Part shown: one piece after another, positions 1 through 9,190 of the stretch | Layout: each line of letters starts with the position of its first letter | Numbering within the stretch: position 1 is the first letter of the stretch | Source: Novipirellula artificiosorum | GTDB lineage: Bacteria > Planctomycetota > Planctomycetia > Pirellulales > Pirellulaceae | NCBI RefSeq assembly: GCF_007860135.1 | Contig: NZ_SJPV01000003.1 | Span: forward strand, 278,698 to 342,697 | Direction: 5' to 3' | DNA: 64,000 bases | The notes under the pieces: model-generated | Databases searched by the model: none | What the model was told of the DNA's origin: nothing | Seen by the model: only the letters and a program-made list of their open reading frames with translations | Program-made: the position numbers and the translations under genes

Positions 1-1
1 A

Positions 2-1456
2 CTTTCCGCTGAATATCGTGCCTTCGCTGGAACGATCAATCAGTCCGGTTCCATCGAGATCCAAGTCACCAAGACGGCGGCGGAGAACACGCTCGCCCGC
101 GTTGTCACGATGGTCAGCGAAGCAGAAACGCGGGTTTCGCCGACGCAAAAGTTCACCAAAAAGTTTGAACGCTACTTTGTTCCGTCTGTTATCACTGGCG
201 TTGTGCTTCTGATGTTCGCACCATTGGTCATCGACGAGGGCTTCAGCGATTCATTCTACCGGGCGATGGCAGTCCTAGTCGCGGCAAGCCCATGCGCCTT
301 GGCGATCGCAACGCCCAGCGCAGTTCTAAGCGGTGTCGCCCGAGCAGCTCGCGGCGGAATCCTGGTCAAAGGCGGCGGGCCACTGGAAAGCCTCGGCAGT
401 CTCGATGCAATCGCATTCGACAAAACAGGAACACTGACAGAAGGCGAACCCAAAGTCACCGACGTTCGGACCGCCGAAGGCGTTGACGAATCGGAACTCT
501 TGCGGATTGCCATTGCCGTCGAAGACCTTAGTAAACACCCACTCGCAAAAGCTGTCGTTCGCGATGGGAAGAAGAAATTGGCAGAGGGGGAGAAAGAGAG
601 CCAGGGAGAGGGAAATGTGGGACTGGCCGAGCTGAGTCAGGATGCGAAGACGGACTCTCAACTCTCAACACTAAACTTTCAACTACCTGAAGCGACCGAT
701 ATGAAGAGTATTACTGGGCGTGGGATTCAGGCGATGGTAGAAGGGGAGTTGGTTCATGTTGGGAAGGATTATTTGTTTTCAGAGGTCGATGGCCCACCAC
801 TTCCCGAAAGCGTCCGTACCATTGTCGAGTCGCTCGAACAGAACGGACGTACCACCATGATCGTTCGTCGCGGCGACCGATACCTCGGCGTCATCGGGCT
901 GATGGACACTCCGCGTGAAGCGTCCAAGCGAACGATTAAAAAGCTGCGTGAACTCGGCATCCAGCGGATGATCATGATCTCGGGTGACAATCAACAAGTT
1001 GCCGACGCGGTTGCCAAAGAAGTTGGCCTCGACGAAGCCCGCGGCGACCTGATGCCTGAAGATAAGGTCACCGAAATCAAGAAGCTGCAAAGTGAAGGCG
1101 GAGTGGCGATGGTTGGTGACGGAGTCAACGACGCCCCCGCGATGGCATCTGCTTCGGTCGGCATCGCCATGGGAGCCGCCGGAAGCGACGTCGCTCTCGA
1201 AACCGCCGACGTTGCCCTGATGGCCGATAACCTCGACCACCTCCCGCTCGCCATCGGCCTCAGCCGAGCCACCCGCCGCATCATCCGCCAAAACTTATGG
1301 ATGAGTCTCGGCATGGTCGCATTCCTCGTACCGGCAACCATCTTCGGTCTTAATATAGGCCCCGCCGTCGCGTTGCACGAAGGCAGCACCCTCGTCGTTG
1401 TTTTCAACGCCCTGCGACTTCTCGCCTATCAATCACCAACATCGGACAAGGAATAA
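2..1456 (+). CDS. P1B-4-type heavy-metal transporting P-type ATPase (5' truncated by window edge)
   Basis: The frame is open from nucleotide 2, so the start lies outside the window; the first ATG at 110 is internal. The visible part begins at the end of the actuator domain, then has transmembrane segments with an SPC metal-site motif (287-295), the DKTGTLT phosphorylation motif (419-439), the GDGVNDAP hinge motif and a C-terminal membrane helix with HEGST. SPC together with HEG(G/S)T is the known signature of P1B-4 ATPases (Co, Ni, Fe or Zn/Cd export), not of CPC-type copper pumps. Part of the nucleotide-binding domain, around nt 580-690, is a low-complexity Glu/Gly/Ser/Gln-rich stretch encoded by purine-rich DNA that looks like an in-frame insertion. 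Family is certain; the exact metal is not. Confidence 0.93.
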   Translation, partial: LSAEYRAFAGTINQSGSIEIQVTKTAAENTLARVVTMVSEAETRVSPTQKFTKKFERYFVPSVITGVVLLMFAPLVIDEGFSDSFYRAMAVLVAASPCALAIATPSAVLSGVARAARGGILVKGGGPLESLGSLDAIAFDKTGTLTEGEPKVTDVRTAEGVDESELLRIAIAVEDLSKHPLAKAVVRDGKKKLAEGEKESQGEGNVGLAELSQDAKTDSQLSTLNFQLPEATDMKSITGRGIQAMVEGELVHVGKDYLFSEVDGPPLPESVRTIVESLEQNGRTTMIVRRGDRYLGVIGLMDTPREASKRTIKKLRELGIQRMIMISGDNQQVADAVAKEVGLDEARGDLMPEDKVTEIKKLQSEGGVAMVGDGVNDAPAMASASVGIAMGAAGSDVALETADVALMADNLDHLPLAIGLSRATRRIIRQNLWMSLGMVAFLVPATIFGLNIGPAVALHEGSTLVVVFNALRLLAYQSPTSDKE

Positions 1457-1460
1457 TCCA

Positions 1461-1622
1461 ATGGAATTCAAACATATTATCCTCGGTTTCGTTGTGCCCC
1501 TGGGTGAGACACACACCACCATGGCAAGGATTTTGAAAGATCTTGCTGTTTCCCCTCATCTTTGCCCGATCCTTCGGCATTCGCTCGCAGGCAAACCACA
1601 ATTACGAATTCTGATAGATTAG
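1461..1622 (+). CDS. Possible small ORF or gene remnant, 53 aa
   Basis: This short frame starts 4 nt after the metal ATPase stop and has a good Shine-Dalgarno (AAGGA, 8 nt before ATG), so it could be co-translated. It begins MEFKHIILGFVVP, like the start of a membrane helix, and then becomes uninformative. I do not recognise it. It may be the 5' remnant of a deleted downstream gene, or not a gene at all. Confidence 0.25.
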   Translation: MEFKHIILGFVVPLGETHTTMARILKDLAVSPHLCPILRHSLAGKPQLRILID

Positions 1623-1695
1623 CGGGCATCCCCGAAGCAATCCTAACAAATAGTGTCCAATCATTGCATTGCAATTCGTGAATCAGAGAAACAGC

Positions 1696-2307
1696 ATGTC
1701 CTCATCAAGTGAACACTGGAACAATATTTTCTGCACCAAAGCCGATCCCCAACTTGGTTGGTATGAAGGCGACGTCACACAGACATTGAAATTTCTCGCT
1801 CAAATTCCGCCAGGCGAGTCCAGACGGGTTTTTCTACCCGGCGCAGGAACTTCTTCACTTGTCGAGGAACTGCTGAACCGAGGGCATGAGCTTATTCTGA
1901 ATGATATCAGCGACGAAGCCCTGAACAAGCTTCGACACAGAGTCGGCACGAACGACAAATTAACGTACCTTCATCACGACATTTCAAAAACGCTGCCGGA
2001 CGGGATTTCCCCAATAGACCTTTGGATTGATCGGGCTGTTCTCCATTTCTTGCTTGATGAAGACGATATCCAAACGTACTTTTCCAATTTGAAATCAGCC
2101 ATCCGATTGGGAGGATACGCATTGCTGGCAGAGTTTTCGCTTGCAGGTGCCCCCAAATGTGCCGGACTTGAACTCCATCGCTACTGCGTTGATGAATTGT
2201 CAAGACGCATGTGTCCAGAATTCGTGCTTGTTGAACATGAGGACTATACTTATATCAACCCAGCGGGCGATCCGCGTCCCTATGTCTACGCCCTCTTCAA
2301 AACGTAA
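1696..2307 (+). CDS. Class I SAM-dependent methyltransferase
   Basis: A 203-aa protein from the chosen ATG at 1696; an in-frame codon at 1669 would add nine unconvincing residues. Motif I is the divergent FLPGAGTS (Rossmann glycine loop), followed by LILNDISDEAL with the acidic residue that binds the SAM ribose. IDLWIDRAVLHFL matches the post-motif segment of the TPMT/tellurite-type small methyltransferases. It is a free-standing cytosolic enzyme. Known relatives methylate small nucleophiles, including thiols and metalloid oxyanions, which would suit a metal-resistance neighbourhood, but the substrate cannot be read from sequence. It converges on the giant repeat protein. Confidence 0.8.
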   Translation: MSSSSEHWNNIFCTKADPQLGWYEGDVTQTLKFLAQIPPGESRRVFLPGAGTSSLVEELLNRGHELILNDISDEALNKLRHRVGTNDKLTYLHHDISKTLPDGISPIDLWIDRAVLHFLLDEDDIQTYFSNLKSAIRLGGYALLAEFSLAGAPKCAGLELHRYCVDELSRRMCPEFVLVEHEDYTYINPAGDPRPYVYALFKT

Positions 2308-2431
2308 ATTGACAGTAGGACTTTGCACCCAAGTTGTTCGAGGAAGGCCCTTTTCCGAAACCGGGCAAATTCTCAATTCTGGCTGAGTCATTGAGCGAAA
2401 CGCCTCTCGATCGGTTCGTAACGGTTTGCGG

Positions 2432-5400
2432 TCATGCGGCGTCGTCGTAGTAGCCCAATTCATCTTTCCCATCGCCGTCCCAATCGCCAACGACAGGTTG
2501 GCTGTTTTCTCTCGTTCGTGGTATGCGTATGTGAGTGTCGTTACCGGTGATCTTGCGGTCGCCGTCTGTATCGATAATCCACATCTCACCGCGAACGACT
2601 CCGATCTCGTCGATTCCATCGCCATTGAAATCGCCAACGATCGGCTCATCTCCCGGTCGTCCAAACTCGGCTCGTGCATCTTGCTGCGTCCAACGACCAT
2701 CGCCATCGGTGTCTAGCAGCCAATGACCGCCACGGAACACTGCGATCTGGTCAATCCCGTCGCCATTCCAATCACCAGCTAAGGGTGTATCAACGAGTTC
2801 GCCGAATTGAAACACATGGTCCACTGCGTCAGCACGCAATGATCCCTGGTTTCCACGACGCAGGAATCGCTCGCGATCTTCACCACGATCTTCCACATGT
2901 CGCATTAGATCTTCAGCCGACAATTGACGCCGCCGCGTGTTTTCGGGATCGGGAAGCCCTGGATCTCGCTTGATTCTTTGTTGGTCTCGCTGCCAACTAC
3001 GACCGAAGATAGCAATGTCGTCTTTGCCATCTCCATCCCAGTCGCCGACCACGGGTTTGTCCAGTTCAGTTCCGAGCTTGATCCAAAGATCTCCTTTGTC
3101 CCAGCGGCCATTGCCATTGAGGTCAACAAACCAATTGCCACCTACGAAGAGTACGGATTCATCAGTACCGTTGCCGTCGAAGTCACCTGTTAGAGCAAGT
3201 GCATCGTCATCACCCATCGTCATCCGATCGGAAACTTCCATCAAACGGCCTTCCGAGTTGACGATAATCCAACGGCCAGTAGTGTGCTCGCCCTCGGTCC
3301 AATTCACTTGCATCGCTTGAGTGCTCACCGCTCGAAACAATCCATCATTCGGTTCGCTGCCGCGAGGAAAGCCACCGTTGATAATACTCAAGTGCCACGA
3401 AACAGCCCACTCATCGTCTGCAAGCATCGGCGGGCGTATCGATTCGAATTCGCCGAAAGAGACCACTCGATCGGCACTTTCAAAAGTCTCAATCGGTGCG
3501 AGTACCTGAAGGTCTTCTTTGGTAGTCTCAATCAGTCGAGGGATCTGTGGCTCTGAGATTGTAATCTCGCTAAAGTTGTTGTTTCGACTAACGCCGCCCG
3601 CGCTAAGTGCGATATTGAGTATTGCATCGTCCTTCGGATCAGTTGCTTCACTGAGTGCAAGGGTTTGAATCACAATTCGATCCGCATCCTCCACCATGTC
3701 AGCCTTGTTCACGGCCAATCCACCGGTCGAACCAGGAGTCTCAAGACCATCAATGAAATTTTCAGGTTGGACTTGGTAAACATGGTAAGTGCCGGGACGC
3801 AAACCTGTGAACTCGTAGTAGCCGTTCTCATCGGTCGTGACGCGGATATCTCCGTCTGCGTAGAATCCCGGTAACGCGCGATCCGACGTGAAAGGTTGTC
3901 CAAGGACGTTGCGAAGTTGGAGTGTGACATTGCCAATCAGCGTATCATCTTCAGAGAAGACCCCGTCTCGATAATCACGCAAACTCTCGGGTCGCGGTGG
4001 CTTGGAAAGCGAGATTGCAACACCATCTTGGAACACATATCCAGATATCGTCGCCGGTGGAACTTCAGGGAAATTGTAATCGATCGCATCCGTCCCACTG
4101 GTCAGCACGATTCCGATCAGCAAGTCATCGGCAGCGATCTGCCCACCAACTGAACCAACAATCTGACCTCCTTGAAAGAATCCAGTGGGCTGAATCTCTC
4201 GAATCGAATAGACGCCAGGAGCAAGGTTAGAAAACAGGTAATCCCCACGCGCATCGGTGCGAGTTTGTTCGAGGACGGCATCGTTTTCGTTCAATAGCTC
4301 GATCAGTACATCGGGAATCGGCAGATCGCCTGAATTGAAGGTTTTGTCCAGATCGGTTTCTTGCCAGACGGAACCGGCGATCGACGAGGGCTCTCGTTCA
4401 CAAAAGTCATAGTCGACCACATCATTGCCAGCAAGCAAGTTGAGCGCGAGGTGATCGATGTCAACGACTTCTCCTCCGCCACTGCCGACTTTCTGAGAGC
4501 CCTGAAAGTACCCTTCAGGTTGCTCTTCGAGAATGTGATAACGGCCCGGAGGCAGGTTTCCGAATCGGTATCTGCCCTCTGCATCCGTTGTCGTTAGAGA
4601 GATTTGTTTACCGTCGTCATCACGCAGTTCAACGACCACGCCGTGAAGCGGTCTCTCGTCTGAGGCACAATTACAGTCACCATTGGAGTCGACGTAGACG
4701 ACGCCGCTAATCGATCCCGGCGGCAGTTCACCAAAGTTGTACTGCGTCTCATCACTTCCTGCTTTGAGTGTCATCCCTAGCAAGTCACGATCAAGCACTT
4801 CGCCGCCGCCCGTACCAACCGTTTGACCACCTTGGAAATAGCCGTCCGGTTGCTGCTCGAAAACCTGATACGTGCCAGACGCAAGTTTGTCAAAGCGATA
4901 ATTCCCCTGAGTATCCGTCTTCGTCTCCGCAATCGAATTGCCGCCACTATCTCGCAACTGAATCGTGACGCCAACGATTCGTGGCTCACTGGGGCCGAGT
5001 TGAGAATCATTGTTGCTGTCGACATAGACGACGCCGCTAATCGATCCCGGTGGCAGTTCACCAAAGTTGTATTGCGTTTCATCGCGTCCTGCTTTGAGTG
5101 TCATTCCGAGCAAGTCACGATCGAGCACTTCGCCGCCGCCCGTGCCAACCGTTTGACCGCCTTGAAAATATCCGTCGGGTTGCTGCTCGAAAATCTGATA
5201 CACACCAGGCGCAAGTTCGTCAAAGCGATAATTCCCCTGAGTATCCGTCTTTGTCTCCGCAATTGTCTTGCCACTACTGTCTCGCAACTGAATCGTGACT
5301 TCAGCAATCGGTGGCTCACTGGGGCTAAGTTGAGAATCAGCGTTGTTGTCGACATAGACGACGCCGCTAATCGATCCCGGTTCAATCTCGAAAAAGTCGT

Positions 5401-8347
5401 ACTCCGTCAATTGATCGCCCCAACCGACGGGGATCGTTGTGATCATGTCAGGATTAGACGCATCACCTCCGTGACTGCCCACAGATTGTCCACCCTGCAG
5501 CCATCCCGCAGGCTGAGTTTCTCGCACTGTGTAAGTGCCCGCTGGCAATTGGCTGAATCGATATTGTCCCATTGCATCAGTTCGCGTCGAAGCGATTCGG
5601 TTATCACCTTCGTCGTAGAGTACCATGATGACATTGCCGATACCGGCATCGTCTTTGTCTTGCAACCCATCGAGATCACGGTCATTGAACACAACTCCAC
5701 GAATCTCAGCCGGCGGTCGCTCAAAGAAGTCATAGTCAATCGCCACGTCCGCAGAGCCGAGCACAATATCACGAATTTGGTTTGGTGGTATTACTGTGCC
5801 GCCCTCCGATCCAACTCTGGCATTGCCCTCGAAATAGCCGTCAACCAATCCTTCGGCAACCCTATACTCACCGGGCCGGAGGTTCGTAAACTGATAGGTT
5901 CCCTCGTTGGAAGTCCTCGTCGTCGCAATCTCGTTACCGCTGCTGTCAAGCAATCGAATCGCGACGTTCGCTAGCAGTGGTTCGCCAGGATCGTACTGCG
6001 AGTCACTGTCCAAGTCGACGTGCACGCGACCCGATAATGACGCACCGACAAGCTCGCCAAAGTTGTACTCGATACCGTTGTCGCCTTGTTTCAAATCGAT
6101 GAAGACCAGTGAATCGGATTCGTCCCCAAGTCGGCCAACCCGTTCCCCTCGAACAGTACCAATCGAATCTTTTCCGTCGAAATAATTCGTTGGTTGCGTT
6201 TCAACAAGACGGTAGATACCCGGCACGATATTGACAAACTCATAACGACCACGCGCATCCGTTTTAGTGGTTACAATTACATTTCCATCGCTATCGACAA
6301 GTGAAACCGTCGTTGCTGGAATCCCGTCTTCGTCTTCATCTCGTGCCCCGTCATCCGATCGATCATGGTAGACGTAGCCACTGAGCGTCGCGGGCGAAGT
6401 TTCGCAAAAGTTGTACTCGACTCCGACGCCTGCGGCTGTCATCGTAATTTCTTGGATCAGACCACCGCTGACTGCTTCACCCGATTTCGCACCGTCGATT
6501 TGGCCGACGTGGGAATCTCCATCCAACAATCCAGAGGGCGTGAACTCGATGATCTGGTACTTGCCAATCGGAGTCTCTGCGAACGAGTAGTTTCCTGCCG
6601 AATCGGTTTTCGTCGTCGCGATCATCACCCCGGACGCATCACGCAACTCAACACGAACATCGACCAGCGGTTGATTGCCGGGTGCATCATACGCCCCATC
6701 GCATTCTTCGCTGGGTGCAACGAGAAAGACGGAACCCGATAGGGAGCCGAAAGCCGTCTCGCCAAAGTTGTATTCGATACCGTCGTCGGCTCCAGTAAGT
6801 AAGATATTGCGAATCGCATCGCCTGGGTTCTCTGCGATTCCAACGACACGACCGTTGATGGTCCCTGCACGATCAAGCCCGTCGTTCAAGTTCTCTGGCT
6901 GATCAAGCTGGATGACTTCATAAGTTCCTGGAACAAGACCGACAAATTTGTACGAACCGTCAGCAGCGGTCCTTAATGTGACCGCCGGTTGCGGTGCGAG
7001 GGTATTGATCGGCACCAATTGAACACGGACACCTTCGATTCCAGGCTCGCCAGCGTCTCGACGACCATCATTGCTGTCGTCGCGATAGACGTAACCGGAC
7101 AACGATGCTGGTTCGGCTTCGGCAAAGTCATATCGCACCGCGTCGGTGTCGCCCAGAGCAACGTCAATGTCGCCAATGCTATCCATCGATTCTGCTTGAC
7201 CACTGGCAACGCCATCGACAGTCCCCGGTATCGCGGCGACGCTATACAACCCATCTGGCTGAGATTCAATGATTCGATAACGTCCCGGTGAAAGTCCTAG
7301 TGATCGGGAAAACGTATAGTTGCCTTGCACGTCGGTGACAGTTCGCAGTCCGGTGTCTTCGTAAAGGTCCGCTTCACCGTTCCATTTCCAAAGGGCGATT
7401 TCGACACCGGGCAGATTCATCTCGTTGGCATCATGGATTTTGTCCAAATTGTTGTCCAACCAAACTTGCCCTGAGATCGAGATTGGCTTGGGAATCTGGC
7501 TTGTCGTCGCGACCGCTGCAGCCGAGCGGTTGGGGCGACTATCGACCGCCGGGCCATCATCAGGCGGCAGGTTCAGACCCTGCGAGGCTGCGGGATCGCC
7601 GTAGTCGTTCAAGAAGACTGCATCCGCAGCACTGGATTCGTAGTGAGGTGCTTCGAAGGTTGCCTCAAGGATTGAATCTTGGAACTCTTGCCCAGACGTG
7701 ATGACGTCTAGCCGACTATTAAAAACATCAAGATCTGCCGAATTACGAAGGACTTCGTCAACGTCGATTGAGAATTCCAAGCGGTCGCCCGACCGAAAGC
7801 CAGATAATCGTAGTACTAACGCCTGGCCACCATCATCAACCAATGCATCGACCGTTACGTTTGCATTGTCTGCGGCTTGGACACGAACGACCTTGAAGTC
7901 GTGTGCTCCACTTTTTCCTCGACCACCAAGTTTGGTATCGAAGATCGAGTCCCCGACGCTGATGCCATCATTGTCCTTATCGGTGCGAATGCGGAGTTCG
8001 GTAAGCTGCGTATCGGGAGCGCCGCCGGTGAACGACAAGATAAAGCGGTCGCCTCGCGAGTCGCCTCCGACATCGAGGTCGGACTCCAGATAATCGGTCT
8101 CGATATAGACCACGCCGACGCGAATGGGATCGGCAGCAAGAAGTTGACGCGGCTCCAAACGCTCGGGCAGCATCACACGTCGTTTGACGTTCTTGGTTTG
8201 GACGTTTGAGGTAAAGCGATCGCGTATTCGTTTCCAAATCACTCGAGATGTCCCCGTTTGGCAGCAATGGATTCCAGTGTGGCTTTGACTGGGCAATGCG
8301 CATTTGGCGCAAAGACCAGCTCGTGCGTCGTGTTTCACGACAGCCAC
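2432..8347 (-). CDS. Giant SdrD-B repeat / FG-GAP surface protein
   Basis: The 1971-aa product has a basic N-terminus and then LEPRQLLAAD at about residues 63-72, a motif typical of large exported planctomycete proteins. After a calcium-like segment (TDKDNDGISVGD) come eleven SdrD-B-like domains of about 110 aa, each starting with a SGxVYxDxxxDG core and ending with an xYNFxE strand. The last 260 residues hold FG-GAP/VCBS-type repeats (GDWDGDGKDDIAIF and variants) with many Asp residues for Ca2+. The likely role is an adhesive or structural cell-surface protein. The first 58 residues are poor, and Met59 just before the LEPR motif is an alternative start. It is unlikely to belong to the metal system next door. 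Confidence 0.88.
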   Translation of the reverse strand: MAVVKHDARAGLCAKCALPSQSHTGIHCCQTGTSRVIWKRIRDRFTSNVQTKNVKRRVMLPERLEPRQLLAADPIRVGVVYIETDYLESDLDVGGDSRGDRFILSFTGGAPDTQLTELRIRTDKDNDGISVGDSIFDTKLGGRGKSGAHDFKVVRVQAADNANVTVDALVDDGGQALVLRLSGFRSGDRLEFSIDVDEVLRNSADLDVFNSRLDVITSGQEFQDSILEATFEAPHYESSAADAVFLNDYGDPAASQGLNLPPDDGPAVDSRPNRSAAAVATTSQIPKPISISGQVWLDNNLDKIHDANEMNLPGVEIALWKWNGEADLYEDTGLRTVTDVQGNYTFSRSLGLSPGRYRIIESQPDGLYSVAAIPGTVDGVASGQAESMDSIGDIDVALGDTDAVRYDFAEAEPASLSGYVYRDDSNDGRRDAGEPGIEGVRVQLVPINTLAPQPAVTLRTAADGSYKFVGLVPGTYEVIQLDQPENLNDGLDRAGTINGRVVGIAENPGDAIRNILLTGADDGIEYNFGETAFGSLSGSVFLVAPSEECDGAYDAPGNQPLVDVRVELRDASGVMIATTKTDSAGNYSFAETPIGKYQIIEFTPSGLLDGDSHVGQIDGAKSGEAVSGGLIQEITMTAAGVGVEYNFCETSPATLSGYVYHDRSDDGARDEDEDGIPATTVSLVDSDGNVIVTTKTDARGRYEFVNIVPGIYRLVETQPTNYFDGKDSIGTVRGERVGRLGDESDSLVFIDLKQGDNGIEYNFGELVGASLSGRVHVDLDSDSQYDPGEPLLANVAIRLLDSSGNEIATTRTSNEGTYQFTNLRPGEYRVAEGLVDGYFEGNARVGSEGGTVIPPNQIRDIVLGSADVAIDYDFFERPPAEIRGVVFNDRDLDGLQDKDDAGIGNVIMVLYDEGDNRIASTRTDAMGQYRFSQLPAGTYTVRETQPAGWLQGGQSVGSHGGDASNPDMITTIPVGWGDQLTEYDFFEIEPGSISGVVYVDNNADSQLSPSEPPIAEVTIQLRDSSGKTIAETKTDTQGNYRFDELAPGVYQIFEQQPDGYFQGGQTVGTGGGEVLDRDLLGMTLKAGRDETQYNFGELPPGSISGVVYVDSNNDSQLGPSEPRIVGVTIQLRDSGGNSIAETKTDTQGNYRFDKLASGTYQVFEQQPDGYFQGGQTVGTGGGEVLDRDLLGMTLKAGSDETQYNFGELPPGSISGVVYVDSNGDCNCASDERPLHGVVVELRDDDGKQISLTTTDAEGRYRFGNLPPGRYHILEEQPEGYFQGSQKVGSGGGEVVDIDHLALNLLAGNDVVDYDFCEREPSSIAGSVWQETDLDKTFNSGDLPIPDVLIELLNENDAVLEQTRTDARGDYLFSNLAPGVYSIREIQPTGFFQGGQIVGSVGGQIAADDLLIGIVLTSGTDAIDYNFPEVPPATISGYVFQDGVAISLSKPPRPESLRDYRDGVFSEDDTLIGNVTLQLRNVLGQPFTSDRALPGFYADGDIRVTTDENGYYEFTGLRPGTYHVYQVQPENFIDGLETPGSTGGLAVNKADMVEDADRIVIQTLALSEATDPKDDAILNIALSAGGVSRNNNFSEITISEPQIPRLIETTKEDLQVLAPIETFESADRVVSFGEFESIRPPMLADDEWAVSWHLSIINGGFPRGSEPNDGLFRAVSTQAMQVNWTEGEHTTGRWIIVNSEGRLMEVSDRMTMGDDDALALTGDFDGNGTDESVLFVGGNWFVDLNGNGRWDKGDLWIKLGTELDKPVVGDWDGDGKDDIAIFGRSWQRDQQRIKRDPGLPDPENTRRRQLSAEDLMRHVEDRGEDRERFLRRGNQGSLRADAVDHVFQFGELVDTPLAGDWNGDGIDQIAVFRGGHWLLDTDGDGRWTQQDARAEFGRPGDEPIVGDFNGDGIDEIGVVRGEMWIIDTDGDRKITGNDTHIRIPRTRENSQPVVGDWDGDGKDELGYYDDAA
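3550..7485 (-). repeat. Eleven SdrD-B-type coding repeats, three nearly alike
   Basis: Repeat units of about 330 bp lie inside the giant protein gene. The units covering roughly 4690-5030 and 5020-5360 are nearly identical in DNA, for example in the shared block GTCGACATAGACGACGCCGC. This points to recent tandem duplication; the other units differ strongly. Confidence 0.85.
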
Positions 8348-8535
8348 AGCCTGGAAAACAAAACTAACCTAACGTAGACTCCCCACGTTCTAAATCGGCA
8401 ATAAGCATAACCGGCATGACCGGAACAATCGAAAAAGTCAGGTCGATCTGAATAATGAACGGCGATACGGGGACGTACCAAAAAGATGAAACCAACGACT
8501 TGTCAAAGAAGGGGTTGCAGAACCCGCTCCAGAAG

Positions 8536-8865
8536 TCATTCCGATGTTCCATTTCTGGACTTCAGGATCCAGCCAGTCGGAGACAGGAAGACCGCGAGCA
8601 AACAAAGCAAGACCGTCGCAATATCCAATAAGACTTGAACCGGGGTGGGCAGTGCCAATTTCGACAGCTGGACTGAGATCATGGTCGCGATGATGAATGC
8701 CAGAAAAACCAACATACCGATCGCCCCATGCTTGGTCAGGAATGCACCGGCCAGCTTCGTTTCCTTGTGGGCGAGTTGAAGTACAATTCCTATCACAATC
8801 GATAACGCTGAGAGGGCGTAGATAATAGTCGCCGAAATACCAAGCCACATAATCGCCAATCCCAT
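8536..8865 (-). CDS. Small membrane protein, unknown family
   Basis: A 109-aa product with three hydrophobic segments (about residues 2-28, 44-62 and 75-97) and short charged linkers, so very probably an integral inner-membrane protein. No catalytic motif is visible. The ATG at 8865 follows AAAAGAAA, a weak ribosome-binding site. It sits alone between the giant repeat protein and NDH-2, and a divergent hypothetical gene starts 60 bp away. I do not recognise the family. Confidence 0.55.
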   Translation of the reverse strand: MGLAIMWLGISATIIYALSALSIVIGIVLQLAHKETKLAGAFLTKHGAIGMLVFLAFIIATMISVQLSKLALPTPVQVLLDIATVLLCLLAVFLSPTGWILKSRNGTSE

Positions 8866-8926
8866 TTTCTTTTACAGCGACAATAAACCAGGAACATTCA
8901 TTGTAACGTCTAAAAACGAAGAAGTG

Positions 8927-9190
8927 ATGGCACCTTTTGAAAGAGTGAATCGAAATCAATTCGGAAATCCTCAGTTCAGCCTGCAGGCGTGTCAACTACT
9001 TGTCGCGGTATGCGAGGCATATCGGAAAGACTGTGAGGAGCATGACATTGACCACTGCGAAGAACGTGCGACCATTTTCCGCAAGCGTGCCGACGAATAC
9101 CGGATATTGTCAGGCGTCACGGATCGAAGACCAGCAGGCCAGCAAAGTCTTCAGTTTGCTGGCTTTCTTTGTTACGATTCAGTCTCCTGA
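8927..9190 (+). CDS. Hypothetical protein, 87 aa, possibly 3'-decayed
   Basis: The start is the ATG at 8927, just after the GAAGAAGTG sequence. The product is soluble, charged and Cys-containing, with a helical middle (CEAYRKDCEEHDIDHCEERA) and no known domain. A strong terminator-like hairpin (9138-9170) lies inside the last 20 codons, so the natural stop may have been lost to a small indel and the present C-terminus may be read-through. It overlaps the end of ndh by 19 bp on the opposite strand. Confidence 0.4.
   Translation: MAPFERVNRNQFGNPQFSLQACQLLVAVCEAYRKDCEEHDIDHCEERATIFRKRADEYRILSGVTDRRPAGQQSLQFAGFLCYDSVS
9138..9170 (+). terminator. Rho-independent terminator
   Basis: Perfect 9-bp stem GCCAGCAAA / TTTGCTGGC with an 8-nt loop, followed by TTTCTTT. 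Orientation fits termination of the plus-strand gene at 8927. Confidence 0.7.

Noticed and set aside
4823..5974. A 383-aa plus-strand open frame within the giant surface protein gene
   Set aside because: It is the antisense shadow of repeated SdrD-B units; its own translation repeats only because the underlying gene does and has no domain.
3550..7485. CRISPR array, suggested by regular repeats
   Set aside because: Repeats are about 330 bp, coding and in frame; there are no short repeats with unique spacers and no cas genes.
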